A model generated the notes under the pieces. The model was not told where the DNA came from. It did no database searches and worked only from the letters and a program-made list of their open reading frames with translations. Shown in pieces: positions 50,775 to 59,330 of a stretch of DNA of 64,000 bases (positions are counted from its first letter, which is position 1; each line of letters opens with the position of its first letter). A program made the position numbers and the translations under genes. This DNA is from Hoeflea_A sp965228435 (GTDB taxonomy: Bacteria; Pseudomonadota; Alphaproteobacteria; Rhizobiales; Rhizobiaceae), in assembly GCA_965228435.1 (NCBI GenBank), contig OZ245818.1:1116001-1180000 (forward strand), written 5' to 3'.

Positions 50775-52139
50775 ATGGCGGAAAACGGGCAATCGGAATG
50801 CTGCGGACCGGGCTATGCCTCACCGGCAGAGGCGATGCAGGCTCCGCGCGAAAAGCTGCTCTACACCATCGCGATTTATGTTGGCACCGGAATCCAGAAA
50901 CCCGACTATCTTGCCACCATTGATGCGGATCCGGACAGCCCCACCTATTCGCAGGTGATCAGCCGCTGCGAAATGCCGGGCATCGGCGACGAGTTGCACC
51001 ATATGGGCTGGAACGCCTGTTCGTCCTGCCACCACGACAGCTCGATGCAGCGCCGTTTCCTGATCGTGCCGGGTGTGCGATCGTCCAATCTTCATATCGT
51101 CGATTGCGGCACCGATCCGCGCCAGCCGCGGCTGCACAAGATCGTTTCCGGTGACGAGATCAAGGCCAAGACCGATCTGTCAGCGCCACACACCGTGCAC
51201 TGCCTTGGTTCGGACATCATCATCTCCATGCTGGGCGACGCCAAGGGCAACGCGCCGGGCGGCTTTCTGCATCTCAACAAGGATTTCGAAATCGTCGGCC
51301 GCTGGGAAAACGACCTCGGCGGCATGAAGTTCAACTACGATTTCTGGTATCAACCGCGCCACAACGTCATGGTTTCGAGCGAATGGGCGGCACCGAACAC
51401 GTTCATGCCGGGCTTCGATCTGGAGGAAGTGGGCCATCTGAAATACGGCCGCGAGCTCCACTTCTGGGATTTCGAAAAGAAGAAAGTCGAAAACACCGTC
51501 TACCTCGGGGAGGACGGACTGGTGCCGCTGGAAGTTCGGTTTCATCACGATCCAGCTTCGACCCATGGCTTCGTCGGCGCGGCGCTCTCCTCCAACATCA
51601 TCCACTGGTATAAGAAGGACCAGGAGTGGATCGTCGAAAAGATCATCGACGTGGAAAACGAGAAACATCCGGAGTGGCCGATCCCGCTGCCCGGCATGAT
51701 CACCGTGATCCTGATCTCGATGGATGACCGCTTCCTCTATTTCTGCAACTGGCTGCACGGGGATATCCGCCAGTACGACATCAGCGATCCGCACAATCCG
51801 AAACTGACCGGCCAGGTGTGGATGGGCGGCATGCTCAACAAGGCGCCTGCCGTCAACGGCGTGGACATTGCCGGCGGACCGCAGATGATCCAGCTCAGCC
51901 TTGATGGCAAGCGCCTCTACGTCACGACCTCGCTGTTTTCCACCTGGGACAATCAGTTCTATCCGGACATCCGCCACAAGGGCGGCGTCATGCTCATGGT
52001 GGATTGCGACACGGACAAGGGCGGCATGGAGATCAACAAGGATTTCATCGTCGATTTCGGCAAGGAACCGAACGGCCCCTCGCGCTGCCACGAAACCCGT
52101 TATCCGGGCGGCGACTGCACCTCCGACATCTGGCTTTAG
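50775..52139 (+). CDS. mtoX: methanethiol oxidase / selenium-binding protein (SBP56 family)
   Basis: A 454-residue SBP56-family beta-propeller. CCGPGYASPAEAMQAPREKLLYT at the start, HHMGWNACSSCHHD near residue 80, LIVPGVRSSNLHIVD, SAPHTVHCLGSDIIISMLGD, FNYDFWYQPRHNVMVSSEWAAPN and the His-rich EVRFHHDPASTHGFVG are all diagnostic. Bacterial members are copper-dependent methanethiol oxidases (giving formaldehyde, sulfide and hydrogen peroxide). The ATG at 50775 follows GGGGGAG. There is no evident signal peptide. The following CoA-binding and ferredoxin genes form an operon with it. Confidence 0.92.
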   Translation: MAENGQSECCGPGYASPAEAMQAPREKLLYTIAIYVGTGIQKPDYLATIDADPDSPTYSQVISRCEMPGIGDELHHMGWNACSSCHHDSSMQRRFLIVPGVRSSNLHIVDCGTDPRQPRLHKIVSGDEIKAKTDLSAPHTVHCLGSDIIISMLGDAKGNAPGGFLHLNKDFEIVGRWENDLGGMKFNYDFWYQPRHNVMVSSEWAAPNTFMPGFDLEEVGHLKYGRELHFWDFEKKKVENTVYLGEDGLVPLEVRFHHDPASTHGFVGAALSSNIIHWYKKDQEWIVEKIIDVENEKHPEWPIPLPGMITVILISMDDRFLYFCNWLHGDIRQYDISDPHNPKLTGQVWMGGMLNKAPAVNGVDIAGGPQMIQLSLDGKRLYVTTSLFSTWDNQFYPDIRHKGGVMLMVDCDTDKGGMEINKDFIVDFGKEPNGPSRCHETRYPGGDCTSDIWL

Positions 52140-52151
52140 GACTTTCTCTCG

Positions 52152-52601
52152 ATGGACCACACCCAGGACTACCCGGCCGACTATCTCGCTTCGATCCTGA
52201 GCGACGTGAAGACCATCGGCATGGTCGGCGCCAGCCCCGATCCGACCAAGTTCAGTTATGGCGTGCTGCGGGTGCTGCACGAACAGGGTTACAACATGAA
52301 ACCGGTCAACCCGCGGGAAGCCGGCAACGAGATCCGCGGGCTTACCGTGTACGAATCGCTGGCAGCGATCGACGAGCCGATCGACATGGTCCAAGTGTTT
52401 CGCGATTCCTCAGCACTCAAGGGCATTGCCCAGGAGGCGATTGATGTCGGCGCCAAGGTTCTGTGGAGCCAAATCGGCGTCTATGACGAAGAGGCCGCGC
52501 GGCTGGCGGAAGAGGCGGGACTGCGTGTGGTCATGAACCGATGTCCGAAAATCGAGCTGTTCCGGCCGTTCTGGAAGCCGAAACTCAATCAGACGATCTA
52601 G
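52152..52601 (+). CDS. CoA-binding protein (YccU-like)
   Basis: A 149-residue Rossmann-fold CoA-binding domain protein. VKTIGMVGASPDPTKFSYGVLRVLHEQGYNMKPVNP carries the nucleotide-binding G-x-S-x-x-P segment, and VLWSQIGVYDEEAARLAEEAGLRVVMNRCPKIE the C-terminal G-V-x-x-E-E motif with the conserved NRCPK. Such proteins are small stand-alone relatives of succinyl-CoA synthetase alpha subunits with poorly defined function. Twelve bases after mtoX, twelve before the ferredoxin gene. Confidence 0.9.
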   Translation: MDHTQDYPADYLASILSDVKTIGMVGASPDPTKFSYGVLRVLHEQGYNMKPVNPREAGNEIRGLTVYESLAAIDEPIDMVQVFRDSSALKGIAQEAIDVGAKVLWSQIGVYDEEAARLAEEAGLRVVMNRCPKIELFRPFWKPKLNQTI

Positions 52602-52613
52602 ACCAGAGCGCCA

Positions 52614-52943
52614 ATGTCTGACGAAACCTTTCAGGTCGAATTGCGCAACAGCGGCGTAACGCTTGCGGTCGGCGTCGACCAACCGATCTATCAAGCCGCC
52701 CTCGATGCCGGTATCCAGCTTCCTATCGGATGCAATTACGGCGGCTGTATCACCTGCGCGGGCAAGCTGATATCCGGCAAGGTCAGGCAGCCCGGCGCTA
52801 CGGCGCTCAACAAGCGGCAGTCAGCGGCCGGTTACGTGCTTTTGTGCGTGGCGCGGCCGAAAACCGACTGTGTCATCGACGACGGCGTGGAGTCGCATGA
52901 CGAGCTTTACCGCAATCCTTTCGTCTCTCCCGAAGGCGCCTGA
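52614..52943 (+). CDS. plant-type [2Fe-2S] ferredoxin
   Basis: A 109-residue ferredoxin with the cluster motif C-x4-C-x2-C in GCNYGGCITCAGKL and the distant Cys in YVLLCVARPKTDC. Soluble; likely an electron donor or acceptor for a partner enzyme. It ends the mtoX operon, so a link with methanethiol oxidation or with the CoA-binding protein is possible but not shown. Confidence 0.92.
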   Translation: MSDETFQVELRNSGVTLAVGVDQPIYQAALDAGIQLPIGCNYGGCITCAGKLISGKVRQPGATALNKRQSAAGYVLLCVARPKTDCVIDDGVESHDELYRNPFVSPEGA

Positions 52944-53065
52944 CCTATCGCGAATCCGCATAGCTCCTCTGCGAAAATTTCGCTCCAAATTTCACGCGTT
53001 CGCGACCATATAGCGCTCAAGAGATTGACGCGCCCGAGGGCGCGATTTTTGGAAAGGAAAACACC

Positions 53066-53215
53066 ATGTCCCTGCTCAGCGCACTGAAACAACGCCGCAA
53101 CGTCGCCCGTGCAACCAACGAACTGGAGCGCCTGTCGGACCGCGAACTTGCCGATCTCGGCATCTTCCGCGCCGATATCCCGAGTGTCGTTCGCGGTCAC
53201 CGCCGGCCCAACTGA
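53066..53215 (+). CDS. DUF1127 family small protein
   Basis: A 49-residue protein ending with the DUF1127 core ELERLSDRELADLGIFRADI and a basic tail (RGHRRPN). Small Arg-rich DUF1127 proteins occur in several copies in alphaproteobacteria and affect phosphate, carbon or RNA metabolism in the few cases studied. GGAAAGGA precedes the ATG. A strong terminator follows immediately. Confidence 0.9.
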   Translation: MSLLSALKQRRNVARATNELERLSDRELADLGIFRADIPSVVRGHRRPN

Positions 53216-53238
53216 CCGGCACTGAAATTCGCTTGCTG

Positions 53239-53264
53239 AAAAACCGCCCTCCGGGGCGGTTTTT
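53239..53264 (+). terminator. Rho-independent terminator after DUF1127
   Basis: An 11-bp stem (AAAAACCGCCC with GGGCGGTTTTT), tetraloop TCCG and a T-run. Begins 24 bp after the DUF1127 stop; a textbook intrinsic terminator. Confidence 0.92.
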
Positions 53265-53288
53265 TGTTGTTGCGATGGTTTTTGAAAG

Positions 53289-54131
53289 TCAGAGGGCCCC
53301 GGCGGGGCGGCCTTTTTGTTTGCGCGGCCGCGGAGTCTGTGCCTTTTCAGCTATGCGCCCGGCAATTTCACGCATGGGTTCCTCATAAGCGTCAATCGCT
53401 TGCGCCAACATCATGGCACTCCGAATCCAGATCATCGACACGCATGCCATAATCGTGCCGTCTATCATGACTGGAACCGCGATACTTGATGTTTTCGGCC
53501 GGTAGCTCCCGGAATTGCGTACCGCAAGGGCCCGGCGCCGAACCTCGGTCAGCATTATGTTGAGTGTTTCCGGCTCCAGAAACGGCACATCATCCGGATC
53601 CTCAAGTCGACGAATGTGGTCAATGATCAGCTCGCGCTCGGCCTCCTGGCAAAGGGCAAGATAGGCACGGCCAGCCGAAGTACGCAGCATGGGGAGGCGA
53701 TAGCCGCTCATGCCTCGGTCGATGGACAAAGGACTGCGAGCGTGGGTGGTCTCCTGAACAACCATTGCGGCGTTGTCATAGACACTGAGGTCCAACGGCC
53801 AGACCAGACGCGGTGCGTATTCGCTGAACACGGGCCCGGCCGCCTGGCAGATCGCCGATGTGCTGGCGAAACCGTCCCCGAGGCTTGCCGCCAGCGACGA
53901 CACACGTACCCGCGCGCTGGTCGGCGAATAGACGACGTAACCCAACTCTTCCAGCGTGTTCAGCAAGCGATAGACGGTGGGCCGGGGAATACCGAGACCG
54001 GCAGCTATCTCCCCGGCCTTTGCATCACCGGCCGTGTTGATGAAGCGCAGTATCGCCAAGCCGCGCTCCAGCGCTCGCACGCTATCGCGGGTTTCGCGGC
54101 GCTGTTTCGAATCAGTCGTCGCAGCCTCCAT
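53289..54131 (-). CDS. IclR family transcriptional regulator (MhpR/PcaR-like)
   Basis: A 280-residue regulator with an HTH (VRALERGLAILRFINTAGDAKAGEIAAGLGIPRPTVYRLLNTLEELGYV) and an effector domain (YDNAAMVVQETTHARSPLSIDRGMSGYRLPML, TSAGRAYLALC). The R-G-x-x-I-L and P-L-S-I-D-R-x-M-x-G pattern resembles the IclR proteins that activate mhp and related aromatic pathways. The adjacent flavin hydroxylase, FAH enzyme and extradiol dioxygenase on the same strand are the probable targets. The tail is Lys/Arg-rich. Confidence 0.92.
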   Translation of the reverse strand: MEAATTDSKQRRETRDSVRALERGLAILRFINTAGDAKAGEIAAGLGIPRPTVYRLLNTLEELGYVVYSPTSARVRVSSLAASLGDGFASTSAICQAAGPVFSEYAPRLVWPLDLSVYDNAAMVVQETTHARSPLSIDRGMSGYRLPMLRTSAGRAYLALCQEAERELIIDHIRRLEDPDDVPFLEPETLNIMLTEVRRRALAVRNSGSYRPKTSSIAVPVMIDGTIMACVSMIWIRSAMMLAQAIDAYEEPMREIAGRIAEKAQTPRPRKQKGRPAGAL

Positions 54132-54183
54132 CTTTCACGATTAGACATCCTGCCACGGCCGGCCGTCACCGCGAAATGGTGTA

Positions 54184-55029
54184 TCAGACTTCTGCGACAA
54201 CCTTGTTGTGGAGGACGCCGACCGAGCTGATTTCGACCTCAACAGTGTCGCCGTCGCACATCCACAGCGGCGGGTTGCGCTTGGCGCCAACACCGCCGGG
54301 CGTGCCAGAAACGATCACGTCGCCCGGCAGAACCGGGAGGATGGTCGAGATATAGGCGATCAACGCTGGAACGGACGTGATCATCAGATCAAGCGTGGTG
54401 TTTTGCACAACTTCGCCGTTGAGCCGCGTCGTCAAGGTTAGAGCGGACGGGTCGGGGATTTCGTCGGTGGTTACCATCCAAGGGCCGAAGCCGCCGGTTC
54501 CGGCGAAGGTCTTGCCCGGCATGAACTGGGCTGTATGGCGCTGCCAATCGCGCACCGAGCCGTCATTGTAACAGGCGTAACCGGCAACATGTGACAGCGC
54601 GTCGGCTTCAGAAATCCGTCGCCCCTCCTTGCCGATGATGACGGCCAGCTCGCCCTCATAGTCGAACTGGTCACTTTCCAGCGGCTTTATCAACGGCTCG
54701 CCGTGACCTATCTGGCTGCCCGGGAAGCGGGCGAACAACACAGGATATTCGGTCACCGTTCGGCCGGTTTCTGCCACATGATCACGGTAGTTGAGACCGA
54801 CACAGATGATTTTGTCGGGGCTCGGGATCACCGGGTCGAAGGTCACGGCATCGATCGCCATGTCGGGTGCCTCGCCGGCAAAGATTTGCGCTTCCTCAGG
54901 GCTGTGGATTTCAAGAAAGTGGCGGAGCGTGGGACTGTCGGCAAAGCGGCGACCGAGATCAACGATGCCGCTGTTAACGATGATACCGTAGCCGGTTTCG
55001 TCGCCGGCGCGATAGGAGCAGAGTTTCAT
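54184..55029 (-). CDS. fumarylacetoacetate hydrolase family protein
   Basis: A 281-residue FAH-fold enzyme. KIICVGLNYRDHVAETGR near residue 72-90, PVLFARFPGSQIGHGEPL, DQFDYEGELAVIIGKEGRRI (metal ligands E and E/D) and SGTPGGVGAKRNPPLWMCDGDTVEVEI are standard. In meta-cleavage clusters such enzymes act as hydratase, decarboxylase or hydrolase on the ring-fission product. The ATG at 55029 lies just after the hydroxylase gene stop and no strong ribosome site is seen, suggesting coupling. Confidence 0.93.
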   Translation of the reverse strand: MKLCSYRAGDETGYGIIVNSGIVDLGRRFADSPTLRHFLEIHSPEEAQIFAGEAPDMAIDAVTFDPVIPSPDKIICVGLNYRDHVAETGRTVTEYPVLFARFPGSQIGHGEPLIKPLESDQFDYEGELAVIIGKEGRRISEADALSHVAGYACYNDGSVRDWQRHTAQFMPGKTFAGTGGFGPWMVTTDEIPDPSALTLTTRLNGEVVQNTTLDLMITSVPALIAYISTILPVLPGDVIVSGTPGGVGAKRNPPLWMCDGDTVEVEISSVGVLHNKVVAEV

Positions 55030-55033
55030 GGGA

Positions 55034-56551
55034 TCAAACCGTTTCTGTTGTTGCAAGCGGTGAATGCGGCGCACCGGCGCATAGCGCCGAAAGCTCGCCG
55101 CCGTCGTTGGCGGTTCCGAGGATATAGCGGTCCGGCCGCAGCAGAACCGCAGCGCAGTCCAGTTGCCTCAAATAGCCGGCGATTTCCGGCTGGTCGTCGT
55201 CGATCAGCAGCGCAATGGATGGGGCTAGGCCGGCCCAGTTCACCGCCTGCCGCCACACCTCACCCCGTGCCAGCAGCACCGGCGCATAGCCGACTTTGTC
55301 ATCTAGACGCGTGTGGTCGCGCAGTCCCGGTTGCGCACCCAACGTGCCCGATCGGGCCCGATTTCCGGCGGCTAAGCCGGGCCCGAGGGATGGCATGATC
55401 GATTCCATGCGGGCTCCACCCGCCGGATCTTCCAGGGTGCTCCGCAATGCGTCTTCGGTGTCGCAGCGGTTGATCAGTCCGCCAAGGCGGATGGCTGTCT
55501 CTACATAGGCTTGGGTGTGCGGTCGGCGCTCCGACTGGTAGCTGTCAAGCAAGGCATCTTCGGCCTGACCCTGCACACAAAGGGCCAGTTTCCAAGCCAA
55601 ATTGGCAGCGTCGCGAATACCGGCGCACATGCCCTGCCCCATGAAAGGCGGCGTTTGGTGGGCGGCATCGCCGGCAAGAAGGAGGCGGCCCCGGCGCCAC
55701 TCGTTGGCGACCAACGAATGAAAGGTATAGACCGCCGTGCGCTCCAGTTCGACCTCATGCGGAGCAACCCAGCGCTCAAGCAGACGCCACACCGAATCCG
55801 GTTGGGCGATAGCATCACTTGCCTCGTTGTCTCGTACCGCGATTTCCCAGCGACGACGATTCTTCGGATTGCGCGCGTAGGTCGACGGCCGATTGGGATC
55901 GCAGTACTGGATTGTATGGTCCCCGAGTTCGGGCTTGTCAGCCTTGAGCAGCGCATCGACCACCAACCAGCGTTCCTGAAATCCATGATCGAACATTGCG
56001 GTTTGCATGCAGCGTCGTACCAATGAGCGGGCACCGTCGCATCCGACGACAAAGCGTGCGGTAATGCCGTGCCGAGTGTCCGAAACCCTGTTTCGGTATT
56101 GAAGTGCGCAGGCTTTGACGTTTTCCGCGATACTCTCCACCTCACAATTTGTGCGCACATCAACATGGGCGAAGCGCTGAAGCGCCGCGCGCAGCAGCCG
56201 CTCCAGGTCGGGCTGGTGAAATCGATAGCTGGCATGCCACCCCTGCGGCCCCACCTCCTGTGGGCGTGGCCAGTCGAGCAGCAGACCTCCATCGGCATCG
56301 ACAAAGCGCATGCCGGGATTGACCCGGACAAGGTCCTTCAGTTCCTCGGCAATACCAACCGTCTGGAAGACACGCATGACTTCGTCGTCGAAATGCACGG
56401 CGCGCGGCAGTTGAAAAATGTCGCTTTCGCGCTCGAGCACGAGCGTCGAGACGCCACACAGGCCAAGAAGGTTGGCGAGTGTTGCGCCCACCGGCCCGAG
56501 GCCGACGATGACAACGTCAAAATTGTCCTTTGGCGAAGCGGCCGATTGCAC
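55034..56551 (-). CDS. FAD-dependent aromatic hydroxylase (MhpA-like)
   Basis: A 505-residue class A flavin monooxygenase. FAD motif VVIVGLGPVGATLANLL near residue 13-29, VVGCDGARSLVR in the middle (D-G) and RLLLAGDAAHQTPPFMGQGMCAGIRDAANLAWKL (G-D motif). The sequence LPRAVHFDDEVMRVFQ and the overall layout match 3-(3-hydroxyphenyl)propionate hydroxylase MhpA and relatives. It would add a second hydroxyl to the ring before cleavage by the extradiol dioxygenase encoded upstream. Substrate not fixed. Confidence 0.92.
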   Translation of the reverse strand: MQSAASPKDNFDVVIVGLGPVGATLANLLGLCGVSTLVLERESDIFQLPRAVHFDDEVMRVFQTVGIAEELKDLVRVNPGMRFVDADGGLLLDWPRPQEVGPQGWHASYRFHQPDLERLLRAALQRFAHVDVRTNCEVESIAENVKACALQYRNRVSDTRHGITARFVVGCDGARSLVRRCMQTAMFDHGFQERWLVVDALLKADKPELGDHTIQYCDPNRPSTYARNPKNRRRWEIAVRDNEASDAIAQPDSVWRLLERWVAPHEVELERTAVYTFHSLVANEWRRGRLLLAGDAAHQTPPFMGQGMCAGIRDAANLAWKLALCVQGQAEDALLDSYQSERRPHTQAYVETAIRLGGLINRCDTEDALRSTLEDPAGGARMESIMPSLGPGLAAGNRARSGTLGAQPGLRDHTRLDDKVGYAPVLLARGEVWRQAVNWAGLAPSIALLIDDDQPEIAGYLRQLDCAAVLLRPDRYILGTANDGGELSALCAGAPHSPLATTETV

Positions 56552-56587
56552 AGCGGGCTCCTCCTGTCGAGATGTGCTGAAGTCGGG

Positions 56588-57562
56588 TTAGCGGCTCTGC
56601 CGTGCCGCGAGGTCGTAAAGCCATGGGCAGTCGGCAACCGGCGGGGCTCGCTGGCCCTGGCGCGCCGTTTCAAGGCGCATCTCGCGCATGCGGGTGCGCG
56701 GCTCCTCCGACAAATAGAGGCGTTCATGCCCCCAGAAACTCGGACCACAGAAAGTCTCGTGCGGCTCCCAGGTGGAATCGATGACCCGTCCGCCCCAGCC
56801 GCTCTCGACAAAGAAGCCGGACGGTGTGTTGGCGTAGTAGGAAGTCATGTAGTCGTTGGTGTGGCGGCCCAGCGTGTAGGCAATTCGCCCTTCTTCCAGT
56901 TGCGCCAGGTCATATCCCTGGCCGACATCGTCGAGGTTCTGGAATTCCACCATGAAATGGTGAAACCCGGTCTGGCCCGAACCCACCATGGCGAAGCTGT
57001 GGTGGCGGCCGTTGACGTGAAAGAAAAACAGCGGATAGGGCGTCAGGCCGTAGTCGCTGACCTTGAAGTCCAGCAAGTCGCGGTAAAACGGCAGCAGCGC
57101 AGGCGCGTCACGCACGTGCAATACGGCGTGGCCCATCCCGTAGGGGCCCGTGACAAAGCCGTCGATCGGCCGTCCAGGAACAAACGGGTCGGTCGCGATC
57201 ATCGGCCCCCAGAAAAGCTCGATGCGGTTACCGTCCGGATCGTCGAACAGGATCAGGTCGGAAACCAAACGCCGATCGGCCAGGTCGCGACTGCCCAGCT
57301 GCACATCGATCCCGGCCTTTACCAGGCGCACGGCGTAGAGTTCGAGGTCCGCTTTGTTGTCCACCTCCCAGCCCATGAAGGCCAAGGTGTCGCCCGGCTC
57401 GTCGGAGACGACGAGGCGTTGTTTGCGATCGTCCATGCGAAACGCCAACGCCTTGCCGCCGCGGTCGATCTGCTGCATCGCGAGCAGGCGGCCGGCGAAG
57501 TCCGACCAGTCCTCCAGCCGGTCGGAGCGAACGCCGAGATAACCCAGGGCATTGATGGCCAC
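56588..57562 (-). CDS. type I extradiol ring-cleavage dioxygenase (VOC fold)
   Basis: A 324-residue two-domain VOC dioxygenase of the BphC/HsaC type. The C-terminal domain has the Fe(II) ligands: His in MGHAVLHV, His in FHHFMVEFQNLDDVG and Glu in GFFVESGWGGR. DPDGNRIELFWG marks the end of the inactive N-terminal half. It would open a catechol next to the hydroxyls. The start is GTG at 57562 with GGGAGG upstream. First gene of the minus-strand operon, divergent from the SDR gene. Confidence 0.93.
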   Translation of the reverse strand: MAINALGYLGVRSDRLEDWSDFAGRLLAMQQIDRGGKALAFRMDDRKQRLVVSDEPGDTLAFMGWEVDNKADLELYAVRLVKAGIDVQLGSRDLADRRLVSDLILFDDPDGNRIELFWGPMIATDPFVPGRPIDGFVTGPYGMGHAVLHVRDAPALLPFYRDLLDFKVSDYGLTPYPLFFFHVNGRHHSFAMVGSGQTGFHHFMVEFQNLDDVGQGYDLAQLEEGRIAYTLGRHTNDYMTSYYANTPSGFFVESGWGGRVIDSTWEPHETFCGPSFWGHERLYLSEEPRTRMREMRLETARQGQRAPPVADCPWLYDLAARQSR

Positions 57563-57747
57563 GATGCGCCTCCCGTTTGCGGCCCGTATCCGGTCCCTTC
57601 TAGCACAGGCCAGGCGCTGCGACAGGGACCGTTGGAGGGCCAACCATTGGTTTTGATAGCGCGGACCTTATTCGCTAATCAGAGATCAACGGACATTGCA
57701 CCAGAGTTGTCCGCCTGACGGACAAATCAATGGGAGAGAGGGACCGA

Positions 57748-58503
57748 ATGGACAGCAAGACGGCAATCGTTACGGGCGCAGCACGCGGCATCGGGCTGGC
57801 AACAACAAGACTATTTCTGGACGAAGGTCGCAGGGTCGCAATGATCGACCGCGATGGCGAGGCACTTGAGGCCGCGGCCGCCGGCCTGGAGGGCGCGCTT
57901 CCCGTCTTGTGCGACGTCTCCATCCCGGATCAGGTCGATGCCATGATTGAAACCGTCATGGCCGCCTTTGGGCGACTTGACGCCCTGGTCAACAATGCCG
58001 GCGTGGCTGATTTCGGACCGATCGGCGACACCGCCTTCGATCAGTGGCGGACCGTCATGGCAACCAATCTGGACGGAGTCTTCCTGTGCTCGCAAGCAGC
58101 GGCGCCGGCGCTGAAGGAACACGGCGGGGCTATCGTCAACATTGCCTCGATCTCCGGCCTGCGCGCCAGCACGTTGCGGGTCGCCTACGGCACCAGCAAG
58201 GCGGCCGTCATGCATCTGACACAGCAGCAGGCCGCCGAACTCGGTGAGTTCGGCGTTCGCGCCAATTGCGTCGCGCCCGGGCCGGTCAATACCAAGCTGG
58301 CTCTTGCAGTGCATTCGCCGGAAATCCGCGCCGCCTACCACGACGCCATCCCGCTAAACCGTTACGGATCCGAAACCGAGATCGCGGAGGTCATCGTCTT
58401 TTTGTGTTCGGATCGGGCCAGCTACGTGACCGGGCAAGTGATTTCCGTCGACGGCGGTTTCCAGTCAACCGGCATCGGCCTGCCGGCACTGAGGACGCCG
58501 TAG
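57748..58503 (+). CDS. short-chain dehydrogenase/reductase
   Basis: A 251-residue classical SDR: TGAARGIGLA (residues 9-18) for NAD(P), NNAG, catalytic Ser in NIASISG, Y-x-x-x-K in VAYGTSKAAV, then VAPGPVNT. An Asp at the end of strand 2 (MIDRDG) favours NAD. The ATG at 57748 has a purine-rich AGAGAGGGA upstream. It is divergent from the ring-cleavage operon and may remove a side-chain alcohol or a dihydrodiol from the same substrate. Confidence 0.93.
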   Translation: MDSKTAIVTGAARGIGLATTRLFLDEGRRVAMIDRDGEALEAAAAGLEGALPVLCDVSIPDQVDAMIETVMAAFGRLDALVNNAGVADFGPIGDTAFDQWRTVMATNLDGVFLCSQAAAPALKEHGGAIVNIASISGLRASTLRVAYGTSKAAVMHLTQQQAAELGEFGVRANCVAPGPVNTKLALAVHSPEIRAAYHDAIPLNRYGSETEIAEVIVFLCSDRASYVTGQVISVDGGFQSTGIGLPALRTP

Positions 58504-58506
58504 GCG

Positions 58507-58959
58507 TTACCGGTCAAACTCGATCTTGCAAACGCCCTTTCCCTTGCCATCGCAGGCGAAGACGATGGAATGGGTGTTGCGCGCGGTGTCGTAGCGACGG
58601 AGGCTCTGGCCGGGCGCCAGTGTAGCCACGCTCGTTACGTGCCTGCGGCCCAGCGAGTCCAGGCAGGTGATCGTCAGGTTGCCGCATGTGCCGACATTCT
58701 TCGGATACATCAGCGTATCGCTCTGACCGTTTGTCTTGCTGATTGTTGTCATTTTCTTGTCGCAGGTGCCGGTGATCGCAACCCGGGGCGTCTCGCCCTC
58801 ACCCACCTTAACCGGCTCGAGGATGCCGCCTATAGGCTTGCGCTTACCCTCGCCCTTGCCTTTCTTGTCGGCAATTTCAGACACGTCGTCGGCTATTTCG
58901 CAGAGCTTTGCATCGATATCGGAGAGTTCCTGTTGAATCTTTTCCAGTTTGTCGGTCAT
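58507..58959 (-). CDS. hypothetical protein with N-terminal coiled coil
   Basis: A 150-residue protein: a helical start (about 1-35, MTDKLEKIQQELSDIDAKLCEIADDV), a Lys/Gly linker (KKGKGEGKRK) and a C-terminal beta-rich domain with several Cys (GTCDKKM, GTCGNLTITCLDS, IVFACDGKG). No family recognised. The ATG at 58959 follows GGAAG. It is convergent with the SDR gene; upstream is a 370-bp intergenic region. Confidence 0.6.
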   Translation of the reverse strand: MTDKLEKIQQELSDIDAKLCEIADDVSEIADKKGKGEGKRKPIGGILEPVKVGEGETPRVAITGTCDKKMTTISKTNGQSDTLMYPKNVGTCGNLTITCLDSLGRRHVTSVATLAPGQSLRRYDTARNTHSIVFACDGKGKGVCKIEFDR

Positions 58960-59330
58960 ATTGCGCTTCCATCGGTTATAGCGCCCCACACGAACAAATA
59001 TTACGCGCCAATTCAGCGAACATCAATTTCCATTGTACTTAATTCTATTTAAAACTTTTAAAGCTGGTGCAGTCAACAAGCCAACTCGACACTGAGAATT
59101 TGAACCGGTCCAACAATGTCGACGGCTCATCTTGTTCTATCGATCCGATCGCTGCGATCCCCGGCATGGCTCCGAAAGCCCGCGATACCACGCTGAAAGC
59201 CGCTTGAAACAACTGAAACAGTTTCCCGCCGCCCTCGCAATCGGACTGAAACAGCGAAGGCCCAAATCTGTTTGCAACGAAGCGCAGAGAGTTTCGTTTT
59301 TCGCAGCAAACGGAGCAAGGAGAAACCCCG
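58960..59330. other. intergenic region, no gene recognised
   Basis: About 370 bp between the hypothetical gene and osmC, which are divergent. It is AT-rich near 59010-59060 and should hold both promoters. AAGGAG at its right end is the osmC ribosome site. Nothing else seen. Confidence 0.45.
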
